Shown: positions 13,513-21,441 of the stretch, one piece after another
Position numbering within the stretch: position 1 is the first letter of the stretch
How the letters are laid out: every line of letters starts with the position of its first letter
Source: Actinomycetospora sp. NBRC 106378
Lineage (GTDB): Bacteria; Actinomycetota; Actinomycetes; Mycobacteriales; Pseudonocardiaceae
Assembly: GCF_030269685.1 (NCBI RefSeq)
Contig: NZ_BSTT01000018.1
Coordinates: 1 to 64,000, forward strand
Direction: 5' to 3'
Length of the DNA: 64,000 nt
Position numbers and translations under genes: made by a program
Notes under the pieces: model-generated
Told to the model about the DNA's origin: nothing
What the model saw: the letters and a program-made list of their open reading frames with translations, nothing else
The model's database searches: none

Positions 13513-14264
13513 GAATCACGCTGCGCGTCTGGCGTCAGAAGAACGCCGACGCCAAGGGCAAGATGGAGAAGTACAAGCTCGACGACGTCGAGGAGGACAT
13601 GTCCTTCCTCGAGATGCTCGACGTGCTGAACGAGAAGCTGATCCTCGCCGGCGAGGACCCGGTCTCGTTCGACCACGACTGCCGCGAGGGCATCTGCGGT
13701 TCGTGCGCGATGGTCATCAACGGGACCCCGCACGGCCCGCAGAAGAACACCACGACGTGCCAGCTGCACATGCGGCACTTCAAGGACGGCGACACGATCG
13801 ACGTCGAGCCGTGGCGGGCCCGGGCGTTCCCGGTGATCAAGGACCTGGTGACCGACCGGTCGGCCTTCGACCAGATCATCCAGGCCGGCGGCTACGTCAG
13901 CGTCAACACCGGCTCGGCGCCCGAGGCGCACGCGACCCCGGTCGACAAGGTCTCGGCGGACGACGCGTTCGACGCCGCGACCTGCATCGGCTGCGGCGCC
14001 TGCGTCGCGGCGTGCCCGAACGGCAGCTCGATGCTGTTCACCTCGGCGAAGGTCACGCACCTCGGCCTGCTCCCGCAGGGGCAGCCCGAGCGCCAGACCC
14101 GCGCGATCTCGATGCTGGCCAAGCAGGACGAGCTCGACTTCGGTGGTTGCACCAACGTCGGCGCCTGCGCGGAGGTCTGCCCGAAGGGCATTCCGCTGGC
14201 CTCGATCTCGCGGCTGAACCACGACGTCCTCGGTGCCACCCTCGCGGGGGCGCGCGCGGACTAG
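13509..14264 (+). CDS. sdhB: Succinate dehydrogenase iron-sulfur subunit
   Basis: SdhB passes electrons from FAD to the membrane anchor through three clusters. The [2Fe-2S] site is CREGICGSC plus a later Cys in TTCQLHM. The second site is [13 protein letters not shown], and the third is built around [15 protein letters not shown]. The 251-residue length fits. The GTG start is inside the sdhA stop (GTGA), so translation is coupled. Transcription probably ends at the hairpin at 14281-14325. Confidence 0.96.
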
Positions 14265-14280
14265 CTCGACCCGCTGTGAA

Positions 14281-14325
14281 CGAACGGCACTCTCGCGCAC
14301 ATCGATGCTGCGAGAGTGCCGTTCG
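14281..14325. repeat. 16-bp-stem hairpin repeat, copy 2 (bidirectional terminator)
   Basis: The stem is identical to the one at 6853-6897, with a 13-nt loop that keeps GCAC at its start and differs in the middle. It lies between the convergent sdhB and DUF4097 genes, the second time this element separates a convergent pair. Confidence 0.85.
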
Positions 14326-14330
14326 CGCGT

Positions 14331-15257
14331 TCAGGCGCCCGCGCGGACCACGCGGGTGTCGCCCGCCGCGGCGCGGCCGCGGATGTGCACCGTTCCCGAC
14401 GACGGGTCCGCCTCCGGTCGGGTGGCGGTCACCGGCAGGTCCGACGCCGCCGTGCCCGCCGCCGAGCGGAGGTCGACCGAGGCGTCGACCCCGGCGTGGA
14501 CGCCCACCCGCACCGAGCCCGCACCGGTCGTCAGGTCGAGGTCGCCGGACGAGGCGTCCCGGACGGTGATGTCCCCGCTGCCGCAGCGCACGGCGAGGTC
14601 GGCCGCGACCCGGCCGGCGGTGACCGAGCCGCTGCCGGTCACGACCTCGACGCCCGCGTGCACCTCGTCGAGGAACACGTCACCGGCGCCGCCGGTGACG
14701 CGCAGCGAGCCCTCGACCCGCCCGACCGTCACGTCCCCGGCGCCGCACTTGACCCGCGAGCGTGTGGTGACGCGGTCGAGCGAGACCGCGCCGGTGGTCC
14801 CGATCTCCACGGCGCCGGGCCGGCCCGCGACGTCGACCGGTGCCGCGCCCGCCCGCACCGTCACCGCCGACGTCTCCGGCGCGTGCACCGTCACGGCCAG
14901 CGGGACGGTGCGCAGCGCGACCTCCCGGGGCGAACGGACGTGCAGCCGTCCGTCGACCCATTCCACGGTCGTCTCGGCCACGGCCCGTTCGGCCCGCTCC
15001 TCGGGTGTCTCGTCGCGGCGCACCCCGAGGCCCGAGATCGCACCCAGGTCGAACCCGAAGCGGCGCTCCAGCCCGCCGGCGGCGTCGACCAGACCCGCGA
15101 GGCCCTGCACCCAGCCGGGCGCGCCCTCGCGATCGGCCACGACCTCGACGCGCACCTCCCCGGCCGCATCCAGCCGGACGTCCACGCGCCCGGCGTCGAT
15201 CTCCACCAGCAGCTCGGCCGGACCCGCGGCGATGAAGCGTTCCTGACGCGTGCTCAT
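14331..15257 (-). CDS. DUF4097 beta-strand repeat protein
   Basis: The protein has 308 residues, with no signal peptide or membrane helix. After an N-terminal region of about 90 residues it has successive short beta-strands with Gly turns (for example GAGDVTVGRVEGSLRVTGG and GSGSVTAGRVAADLAVRCG). This is the repeat pattern of DUF4097, which forms a right-handed beta-helix-like stack. Function is unknown for cytoplasmic actinobacterial members. Its ATG overlaps the stop of the upstream ribbon-helix-helix gene (ATGA), so the two proteins are probably made together. Confidence 0.8.
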   Translation of the reverse strand: MSTRQERFIAAGPAELLVEIDAGRVDVRLDAAGEVRVEVVADREGAPGWVQGLAGLVDAAGGLERRFGFDLGAISGLGVRRDETPEERAERAVAETTVEWVDGRLHVRSPREVALRTVPLAVTVHAPETSAVTVRAGAAPVDVAGRPGAVEIGTTGAVSLDRVTTRSRVKCGAGDVTVGRVEGSLRVTGGAGDVFLDEVHAGVEVVTGSGSVTAGRVAADLAVRCGSGDITVRDASSGDLDLTTGAGSVRVGVHAGVDASVDLRSAAGTAASDLPVTATRPEADPSSGTVHIRGRAAAGDTRVVRAGA

Positions 15258-15937
15258 CCCCGCACCCACCCGGAGACGCCCGAGCCGCCGTCGTCGGGAC
15301 CGTCGTCCGGCTTCTCCCCGGGACCGGAGCCGGCGTCCGGGGCCGGCGGCGGCTCGGGTGCCTCGCCGGACCGGCGCTGCGGGTCCCAGGCGCCCTCCCA
15401 GCGGCGGCGGCCGTGCTGGCCGAGGTTGTCGCGCAGCGCGCCCTGGACGGCCTGGGAGATCCAGGAGTTCAGCGACATGCCCTGGGCGGCGGCGGCCTGC
15501 TCGGCCTGGCCCTTGATCTGGTCGACCAGGCGCAGGGTCATGCGGGAGATGTCGCCCATGTCGGCACCCCGGCCTGCGGCACCGGGGGCGTCGAAACCGG
15601 GGCGGCGGAACGGGCCGCCGGGCCCGGCGAACGGGCTCGCGGACGGGCCGGCGAAGAACCCGGACGCGGGCTCCTCCGCGGCCTCGGGCCCGCCCTCCTC
15701 GCGGTCGACGACCACCTCCACCTCGCGGCCGCGCAGGCGCAGCGAGACGGAGCGGTCGCCGAGCTTCTCCGAGATCTCGGTGGTGAGGTCGGACAGGGCG
15801 TTCTGCAGGGCGAGGCGGACGGCGGGCTCGAGGGCCCCGGCCAGCGCGGTGCCGGCCCGGGCGGTCTGCTCGTCGCCCACGGAGGCCGCCGCGGCGAGGT
15901 CGTCCCGCAACGCGGTGACGTAGGGCGTGAGGTCCAT
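15254..15937 (-). CDS. HicB/Arc-like ribbon-helix-helix protein
   Basis: The protein has 227 residues. An N-terminal helical region of about 90 residues is followed by a Pro/Gly-rich linker. An RHH-like segment lies near residues 130-175 (MTLRLVDQIKGQ...GMSLNSWISQAVQGAL), the strand-helix-helix form found in HicB-type antitoxins, and the tail is disordered and acidic. No toxin-like partner is next to it; the partner is the DUF4097 gene, with a 4-bp overlap. Four GACACCA half-sites just upstream suggest autoregulation. ATG 15937 is chosen over an upstream start because the family-like sequence begins MDLTPYV. Confidence 0.7.
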   Translation of the reverse strand: MDLTPYVTALRDDLAAAASVGDEQTARAGTALAGALEPAVRLALQNALSDLTTEISEKLGDRSVSLRLRGREVEVVVDREEGGPEAAEEPASGFFAGPSASPFAGPGGPFRRPGFDAPGAAGRGADMGDISRMTLRLVDQIKGQAEQAAAAQGMSLNSWISQAVQGALRDNLGQHGRRRWEGAWDPQRRSGEAPEPPPAPDAGSGPGEKPDDGPDDGGSGVSGWVRG

Positions 15938-15948
15938 GCCACCACAGT

Positions 15949-16008
15949 GACACCAGAGCGACACCACCACAAGCGATTCCGCCGTCGGCGGACACCACGG
16001 GTGGTGTC
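15949..16008. promoter_or_regulatory. Phased GACACCA operator upstream of the RHH gene
   Basis: GACACCA occurs at 15949-15955, 15960-15966 and 15991-15997, and inverted at 16002-16008. The last two form the perfect palindrome GACACCACGGGTGGTGTC. Spacings are 11, 31 and 11 bp, close to whole helical turns, as expected for cooperative RHH dimers. The cluster ends 12 bp from the RHH start codon and overlaps the stop of the YrhK gene. Confidence 0.65.
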
Positions 16009-16336
16009 AGAAGTCCTGCGGGTCCGCGTGGTAGCCCCCGGACCCCGAGGAGGCCGCCATCCGACGGAGCGAGACGCGGCGCGCGAGACGGATCGCCGGA
16101 CGGATCATCAGCTGGGCACTGCCCACGACGAACAGCCACACCCCGACGTCCTTGGGCGCGATCTCCTCGAACCACGAGAAGAAGAAGAACGAGCCGACGA
16201 AGAACTCGATCGCGATGAGGACGTCGTTGACGATGCTCGCCGTCTCGTAGCGGTCGCGGATGGTGATCTCGCGTCCCGCGAGCGAGATCGTGATGTTCGG
16301 GTCGTTCGGGTCGTCGGGCACCGGGGGCGTCGCCAT
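16007..16336 (-). CDS. YrhK-domain membrane protein
   Basis: A 109-residue protein has a polar N-terminus and two hydrophobic segments (IVNDVLIAIEFFVGSFFFF and VGVWLFVVGSAQLMI) followed by a basic C-terminal tail. The segment pattern matches the small YrhK family, of unknown function. ATG 16336 is preferred; an in-frame GTG at 16357 would add seven residues. It is divergent from thyX and lies upstream of the RHH/DUF4097 pair on the same strand. Confidence 0.7.
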   Translation of the reverse strand: MATPPVPDDPNDPNITISLAGREITIRDRYETASIVNDVLIAIEFFVGSFFFFSWFEEIAPKDVGVWLFVVGSAQLMIRPAIRLARRVSLRRMAASSGSGGYHADPQDF

Positions 16337-16367
16337 GTGCGGGTAACGCCCGATCACGGGGGCCGGT

Positions 16368-16373
16368 TACCGT
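16368..16373 (+). promoter_or_regulatory. -10 box for leaderless thyX
   Basis: TACCGT ends 6 nt before the thyX GTG. No ribosome site fits in the space, so a leaderless mRNA is expected. The same TTACCGT string stands before ftsK. Confidence 0.5.
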
Positions 16374-16379
16374 GGGCCC

Positions 16380-17132
16380 GTGGCCCAGACCGTGACGCCC
16401 CGGGTGCAGTTGATCGCCAAGACCGAGTTCGTCCCGCCGGCCGACGTGCCGTGGGAGACCGACACCGACGGCGGTCAGGCGCTGGCGGAGTTCGCGGGGC
16501 GGGCCTGCTACCAGTCGTGGAGCAAGCCGAACCCGGCGACGGCCACCAACGCGGGCTACCTGCGCCACATCCTCGAGGTGGGGCACCTCTCGGTGCTCGA
16601 GCACGGCACGGTGAGCTTCTACCTCACCGGGATGTCGCGGAGCCTCACCCACGAGCTCATCCGCCACCGGCACTTCTCGTACTCGCAGCTCTCGCAGCGC
16701 TACGTGCCGGAGTCGGACGCGGCGATGGTCGAGCCCGCCGTCATCGCGGAGGACCCCGAGCTGCACGCGCTGTTCGAGGAGGCCTCGGCGGCCGCGCTCG
16801 CCTCCTACGAGAAGCTGCTGGCCGGGCTGGAGGAGCGGTTCGCCGACGAGCCCAACCGCACCCTGCGCCGCAAGCAGGCCCGGCAGGCCGCCCGCGCGGT
16901 GCTGCCGAACGCCACCGAGACCCGCATCGTCGTCACCGGCAACTACCGCGCCTGGCGGCACTTCATCGCGATGCGTGCCTCGGAGCACGCCGACGTCGAG
17001 ATCCGAGACCTCGCGATCGCGTGCCTCGAGGCGCTCCAGGCCGAGGTGCCCAACGTGTTCGCCGACTTCGTCGTCAGCGAGCTGCCCGGCGGGTCGCGCG
17101 TCGCGTCCAGCCCCTTCGTCGCCGAGGGGTAG
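16380..17132 (+). CDS. thyX: Flavin-dependent thymidylate synthase
   Basis: ThyX makes dTMP from dUMP using methylene-tetrahydrofolate and FAD/NADPH. The diagnostic R-H-R-x7-S motif is clear in [14 protein letters not shown] at about residues 95-108. The conserved [17 protein letters not shown] (folate/FAD site) precedes it. Length is 250 residues. The GTG start is apparently leaderless. In many actinobacteria dapA and rnj follow; here rnj is nearby but dapA is replaced by a TIGR03085 gene. Confidence 0.95.
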   Translation: MAQTVTPRVQLIAKTEFVPPADVPWETDTDGGQALAEFAGRACYQSWSKPNPATATNAGYLRHILEVGHLSVLEHGTVSFYLTGMSRSLTHELIRHRHFSYSQLSQRYVPESDAAMVEPAVIAEDPELHALFEEASAAALASYEKLLAGLEERFADEPNRTLRRKQARQAARAVLPNATETRIVVTGNYRAWRHFIAMRASEHADVEIRDLAIACLEALQAEVPNVFADFVVSELPGGSRVASSPFVAEG

Positions 17133-17176
17133 GCGCCGAGGGGTAGACCGCCCGGCGGACCGGGTAGGGAACGCGC

Positions 17177-17809
17177 ATGAGTGGAGCATCAGCCGCGGCC
17201 GCCGAGCGCAACGCCCTCGCCGACTCGCTGCTGCGTGAGGGACCCGACGCGCCGACCCTCTGCGGGGACTGGACCACCCGCGACCTCCTCGCCCACCTGG
17301 TGATCCGTGAGCGCCGGCCCGACGCCGCGCCCGGCATCCTCATCAAGCCGCTGTCGTTCTGGACCGAGCGGGTCCAGGCCCGCGCGGCGGCCCAGGACTA
17401 CGGGACGAACATCGCCGCGATCCGCAGCGGCCCGCCGCTGTGGAGCCCGCTGGCGATCCCCTTCCTCGTCGGCGTGGACGTGCAGGAGTACTTCATCCAC
17501 CACGAGGACGTGCGGCGTGCCCAGGAGGGCTGGTCGCCCCGGCCCGCCGACGACGAGCGGGACGGCATCCTCTGGTCGCAGCTCGGACTCCTGGGACGGA
17601 TGGCCTACCGGTCGAGCCCGGTGGGGGTGACGCTGCAGCGCCCGGACGGGGCGGAGCACGCCGTGAAGAGCGGCCCGCGCACCGTGACGATCCTCGGCGA
17701 GCCCGGCGAGCTGCTGCTGTTCACCGCCGGCCGGGAGCAGGCCGTGGTGTCGTTCTCCGGCGAGCCCGCCGACGTGGCGGCCGTGAAGGGCACCGACCGC
17801 GGGTTCTGA
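17177..17809 (+). CDS. TIGR03085 family protein (DinB/MDMPI-like fold)
   Basis: The 210-residue protein starts as this actinobacterial family does (ERNALADSLLREGPDAPTLCGDWTTRDLLAHL). It carries the candidate metal-binding His of the first helix bundle and HHEDVRRA near residue 110. The fold is that of mycothiol-dependent maleylpyruvate isomerase/DinB metal proteins; the reaction is unknown. It sits where dapA is found in related genomes. A TAGGGAA-type ribosome site precedes ATG 17177. Confidence 0.8.
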   Translation: MSGASAAAAERNALADSLLREGPDAPTLCGDWTTRDLLAHLVIRERRPDAAPGILIKPLSFWTERVQARAAAQDYGTNIAAIRSGPPLWSPLAIPFLVGVDVQEYFIHHEDVRRAQEGWSPRPADDERDGILWSQLGLLGRMAYRSSPVGVTLQRPDGAEHAVKSGPRTVTILGEPGELLLFTAGREQAVVSFSGEPADVAAVKGTDRGF

Positions 17810-17889
17810 CGACGCCTCCGGACGGGTGACGGTCGCCGACCTCACCGCGCAGGCCCGACCGGTGCGCCGCACGGCAGGGCTCCTCGCGG

Positions 17890-18103
17890 TACGGTGAGAT
17901 CGGCATGACTGCGAACGTGGACCCCGGCCCGAGGCGGCCGACGAGGCGCGACGCCGGTCATCGCCACCACACACGTCCCGCGGCTGCCGAGCAGCCGCAC
18001 CCGCGGGCGGCTGCCCGCGCGCCCGGCGTCGTGAACACGCCTGCCGGGAGCCGCCCCCCGATTAGGAGGAACCCATCTCCCACGCCATGACCGAGGTCGC
18101 CCG
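17890..18103 (+). promoter_or_regulatory. rnj leader: promoter, hairpins and coupled mini-ORFs
   Basis: TACGGT at 17890-17895 is a good -10 box. From ATG 17905 a 61-codon frame runs to a TGA at 18088-18090, which overlaps the ATG (18087) of a 6-codon frame (MTEVAR). That frame's TGA overlaps the rnj GTG (18104). Two hairpins lie inside: stem GCGGCTGC (17980-17987 with 17991-17998) and GCGGGC (18003-18008 with 18013-18018). AGGAGGA is at 18064-18070. The small frames have no recognisable product and may be regulatory only. Confidence 0.45.
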
Positions 18104-19918
18104 GTGAGTCGATCGACCGCGCAGCGCCGCCGCAACGGCGGCGGCCAGCAACAACAGCAACAACAGCAGCAGACGCAGCAGACGCAGGCCCCGAAGCACG
18201 ACCACGACTGCGGCGCGACCGGGACCCCGACCCAGTCGGTGCCCGCCCCCGACGCCCACCCGAAGCCGCTCGCCCAGGGGGCCCTGCGCGTCGTCGCGCT
18301 CGGCGGTGTCGGCGAGGTCGGCCGCAACATGACGGTGCTGGAGTACGGCGGCCGCATGCTGATCGTCGACTGCGGCGTGCTCTTCCCCTCGGAGGACTCG
18401 CCCGGCGTCGACCTGATCCTGCCCGACTTCCGCGCCATCGAGGACCGGCTCGACGACGTCGACGCCCTGGTGCTCACGCACGGGCACGAGGACCACATCG
18501 GCGCGGTGCCGTTCCTGCTGCGTCAGAAGCCCGACCTGCTGATCGTCGGGTCGCGGTTCACCCTGGCGCTGGTCGAGGCGAAGTGCCGCGAGCACCGTCT
18601 CACCCCGCACCTGCTCGAGGTGCGCGAGGGCGAGCGCAGCCACTACGGGACGTTCGACTGCGAGTTCTTCGCGGTGAACCACTCGATCCCGGACGCGCTG
18701 GCCGTCGCGGTCCGCACCCCGGGCGGCACCGTGCTGCACACCGGGGACATCAAGCTCGACCAGCTGCCCCTCGACGGGCGGCTCACCGACCTCGCCGGCT
18801 TCTCCCGGCTGGGCGACGAGGGCGTCGACCTGCTGCTGATCGACTCCACGAACGCCGAGGTCCCGGGCTTCGTCACCCCGGAGCGCGACATCGCGCCGGT
18901 GATCGACGACGTGTTCCGCAAGGCCCCGAGCCGCCTCATCGTCGCCTGCTTTGCGAGCCACGTGCACCGCGTCCAGCAGGTGCTCACCGCGGCGCAGCAG
19001 CACAGGCGCAAGGTCTGCTTCACCGGCCGCTCGATGGTGCGCAACATGGGCATCGCCGCCGACCTCGGCCTGCTCGACATCCCCGAGGGCCTGCTCGTCG
19101 ACCTCGACGACGCCCTGGCGATGCCCGAGCGCGACGTCGTGCTCGTCTCCACCGGGTCGCAGGGCGAGCCGCTCTCGGCCCTGGGTCGGATGGCCCGCGG
19201 CGACCACCGGCAGATCACGATCACGCCCGGCGACACGGTCGTGCTGCTGTCGTCGCTGATCCCGGGCAACGAGACCGCCGTGTTCGCGGTGATCAACGGC
19301 CTGACCCGCCTGGGCGCCGAGGTGATCCACTCCGGCGTCGCGAAGGTGCACGTCTCCGGGCACGCCAGCGCCGGTGAGCTGCTCTTCCTCTACAACGCGC
19401 TGCGCCCCCGCAACGTCATGCCGGTGCACGGCGAGTGGCGCCACCTGCGGGCCAACGCCGCGATCGCCCGGCGCACGGGCGTGCCGGCGGAGCGGGTCGT
19501 CATCGCCGAGGACGGCGTCGTGGTCGACCTCGTCGAGAAGAACGCGGCCATCGTCGGCCGCGTCGAGGTCGGGCACGTCTACGTCGACGGCAACCAGGTC
19601 GGTGACGTGGGCGAGTCGACGCTCTCCGACCGCCTCGTGCTCGGCGAGGGCGGCTTCATCGCCATCACCGTCGCCGTCGAGGCCGCCACGGGCCGGGCCG
19701 TCGCCCCGCCGCGGATCTCCGGCCGCGGGTTCTCCGACGACCCGAAGGCGCTCGAGAACGTGGTCTCGCTCGTCGAGATGGAGCTCTCGCGCACCGAGGC
19801 CGAGGGCATCACCGACACCCACCGCATCGCCCAGGCGGTCCGCCGGGTCGTCGGCAAGTGGGTCGGCGAGACCTACCGCCGTCGCCCGATGATCGTGCCG
19901 ACGGTGCTGCCCGTGTGA
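18104..19918 (+). CDS. rnj: Ribonuclease J
   Basis: This is a beta-CASP metallo-beta-lactamase nuclease with 5'-3' exo- and endonuclease activity in RNA decay and processing. The metal motif HGHEDHIG is near residues 126-133. Further conserved parts are TGDIKLDQ, the beta-CASP segments VACFASHVHRVQQ and STGSQGEP, HVSGHAS, and MPVHGEWRHL. Length is 604 residues. The first 55 residues are an extension with a run of nine Gln and a further QTQQTQ, encoded by CAG/CAA repeats that could vary in length. The GTG start overlaps the stop of a leader mini-ORF. Confidence 0.95.
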   Translation: MSRSTAQRRRNGGGQQQQQQQQQTQQTQAPKHDHDCGATGTPTQSVPAPDAHPKPLAQGALRVVALGGVGEVGRNMTVLEYGGRMLIVDCGVLFPSEDSPGVDLILPDFRAIEDRLDDVDALVLTHGHEDHIGAVPFLLRQKPDLLIVGSRFTLALVEAKCREHRLTPHLLEVREGERSHYGTFDCEFFAVNHSIPDALAVAVRTPGGTVLHTGDIKLDQLPLDGRLTDLAGFSRLGDEGVDLLLIDSTNAEVPGFVTPERDIAPVIDDVFRKAPSRLIVACFASHVHRVQQVLTAAQQHRRKVCFTGRSMVRNMGIAADLGLLDIPEGLLVDLDDALAMPERDVVLVSTGSQGEPLSALGRMARGDHRQITITPGDTVVLLSSLIPGNETAVFAVINGLTRLGAEVIHSGVAKVHVSGHASAGELLFLYNALRPRNVMPVHGEWRHLRANAAIARRTGVPAERVVIAEDGVVVDLVEKNAAIVGRVEVGHVYVDGNQVGDVGESTLSDRLVLGEGGFIAITVAVEAATGRAVAPPRISGRGFSDDPKALENVVSLVEMELSRTEAEGITDTHRIAQAVRRVVGKWVGETYRRRPMIVPTVLPV

Positions 19919-19929
19919 GCTTCGCTCAG

Positions 19930-19969
19930 GTGAGCACTCATCCGTGCCAGGGCACGGATTAGTGCTCAC
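19930..19969. terminator. 19-bp hairpin between rnj and NUDIX gene
   Basis: GTGAGCACT, one mismatch, then ATCCGTGCC pair with their complement across a 2-nt centre, giving a near-perfect 19-bp stem 11 nt after the rnj stop. It separates convergent genes and overlaps the NUDIX stop codon. The sequence family differs from the 6.85/14.28-kb hairpins. Confidence 0.75.
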
Positions 19970-20336
19970 GAGCGCGGAGCGCACCTCGGACGAACGACGG
20001 CAGGTCCGGCAGCACCAGGTCGACCTGCTCCGGGCGGTACCAGGCGACGTGCAGGCTCACGGCGACCTGGTCCGCCGGTGGCTCGACGAGAGGTCGCGCG
20101 GCCACGTAGGTGGTCGCGATCCCGTCGACGACGTCGCGCCCGAGGACCTTCCCGGCACGGATGCGCACGCGGGTCTCCTCCAGGCACCCGCGCTCGGCCG
20201 TCGCGCCCACCGACTCCCGGGCCTCGGGGCGTCCGCCCGGCAGCACCGCCGGCGGCGTCTCGCCGGGCCGGTGCAGCAACAGCAGGCCGGGGCGGGCGAC
20301 CACCACCGCGAGGACGAGGTGGTTGGCCCGGCTCAT
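19959..20336 (-). CDS. NUDIX-like hydrolase with altered Nudix box
   Basis: The 125-residue product has the NUDIX order of strands and a Nudix-box-like segment at about residues 34-58: GGRPEARESVGATAERG, then CLEETRV. The consensus is G-x5-E-x7-R-E-U-x-E-E-x-G-U. Here the first E and the EE pair are kept, but RE has become RG and the last G is R, so activity may be altered. It starts 9 nt after the TetR stop, so it is probably the second gene of that transcript. Its stop lies in the hairpin shared with rnj. Confidence 0.7.
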   Translation of the reverse strand: MSRANHLVLAVVVARPGLLLLHRPGETPPAVLPGGRPEARESVGATAERGCLEETRVRIRAGKVLGRDVVDGIATTYVAARPLVEPPADQVAVSLHVAWYRPEQVDLVLPDLPSFVRGALRAREH

Positions 20337-20345
20337 GCGGCCTTC

Positions 20346-20909
20346 CTACCGCGCCCGGGCCGGATCGAGGAGGTCCACCACCCGTTCCCGACGATGGGTC
20401 TCGGTCGCCGCGGGCACGCGCCCGGCCCGGCGCAGGGTCGCGAGCCCGTGCAGCGTCGCCCACCCGACCTCGGCGAGCTCGTCGTCGCCCCCGAGCGCGG
20501 CGCGCACCGCCTCGAAGCCCGCCCGCAGGACGGCGGGGGTCTCGTCGGCGGCGAAGGGCAGGGCGGCGAGGTCGAACATCGCCGTGTAGACCGCCGGGCG
20601 GGACGCGGCGAAGTCGAGGTAGGCGTCGGTGAGGGCGGCGACCCCGTCGCGGCCGGACCGACCCCCGACGGCGGTGGTCAGCGTCCGGGCCAGCTCGTCG
20701 AACCCCTCCAGCGCCACGGCGGCGACGATCTCGTCCTTCCCACCAGGGAAGTGGCCGTAGAGCACCGGTTGGCTGTACTCGATGCGGTCGGCGAGGCGAC
20801 GGGTGGTGACGGCGTCCCAGCCCTGTTCCTCGGCGAGCTCGCGGGCCGTGGCGATGATCCGCCCGTGTCGGTCCGCCCGCTCGCGCGCCCTGCGTTCCTG
20901 CGTCGTCAC
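20346..20909 (-). CDS. TetR family repressor of the DUF1772 gene
   Basis: This is a 187-residue TetR regulator: N-terminal three-helix DNA-binding domain (IIATARELAEEQGWDAVTTR, then IEYSQPVLYGHFPGGKDEI as the recognition helix region) and a helical ligand domain. The start is GTG 20909. Two identical palindromes CTAGCAGTGCTAG stand between it and the divergent DUF1772 gene and are obvious operators, so it most likely represses both itself and that gene. The ligand is unknown. Confidence 0.88.
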   Translation of the reverse strand: MTTQERRARERADRHGRIIATARELAEEQGWDAVTTRRLADRIEYSQPVLYGHFPGGKDEIVAAVALEGFDELARTLTTAVGGRSGRDGVAALTDAYLDFAASRPAVYTAMFDLAALPFAADETPAVLRAGFEAVRAALGGDDELAEVGWATLHGLATLRRAGRVPAATETHRRERVVDLLDPARAR

Positions 20910-20918
20910 CAGGCGAAT

Positions 20919-20972
20919 CTAGCAGTGCTAGTAGAAGTGTTGTAGCGTCGCCCGTGTTCCTAGCAGTGCTAG
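20919..20972. promoter_or_regulatory. Twin TetR operators
   Basis: The 13-bp palindrome CTAGCAGTGCTAG occurs identically at 20919-20931 and 20960-20972, 41 bp apart (about four helical turns). One copy adjoins the tetR start and the other the DUF1772 start, the expected position for repression of both promoters. Confidence 0.8.
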
Positions 20973-20988
20973 AAAGGCGGAGGCTCGC

Positions 20989-21438
20989 ATGGACGTACTC
21001 GCCGTGCTGACGGTGGTGGTGGTCGGCGTGCTCGTGGGTGTCGAGTTCGCGGTCGCCGTGTTCGTCAACCCGATCATGGACCGGATGCCCGGCACGGCCG
21101 GGCTCGCGGCACGCAGCGACGGGGCGCGGGTCCTGGGGCGGGTGATGCCGTTCTGGTACGTCGGCGCGCTGCTGCTCGGTGTCGCGTGGATCGTCCTGGC
21201 GTGGGGGAGTGCGGCCGTGGCCCCGGTCGGGGTGGGGGCCGGTCTCCTCGTCGTCGCCGTCGTGCTCTCGGTCGTGTTCCTCGTGCCGATCAACGACCGG
21301 GCTCGGACCTGGAGCGAGGGCGGGGCGCCGGCCGACTGGCGGGACCAGCTCGCGCGCTGGGACCGGCTGCACGTGCTGCGGACGGCCCTGCTCGTCGCGG
21401 CCTTCGCCGCGGTCGCGATCGGGCTGCTCGCGCTCTGA
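20989..21438 (+). CDS. DUF1772 membrane protein
   Basis: The protein has 149 residues and four hydrophobic segments (near 4-28, 53-75, 80-100 and 130-149). The conserved early FVNPIMDRMPG and late PINDRARTW features are typical of DUF1772 (anthrone-oxygenase-like) proteins. Function is unknown; relatives are often paired with TetR regulators and thought to respond to small hydrophobic compounds. The ATG is 16 bp from a TetR operator. It converges on the methyltransferase gene with a 3-bp gap. Confidence 0.8.
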   Translation: MDVLAVLTVVVVGVLVGVEFAVAVFVNPIMDRMPGTAGLAARSDGARVLGRVMPFWYVGALLLGVAWIVLAWGSAAVAPVGVGAGLLVVAVVLSVVFLVPINDRARTWSEGGAPADWRDQLARWDRLHVLRTALLVAAFAAVAIGLLAL

Positions 21439-21441
21439 GGG

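Noticed and set aside
15254-15937. HicAB-type toxin-antitoxin pair
   Set aside because: No HicA-like or other toxin frame is adjacent; the coupled gene is a DUF4097 protein.
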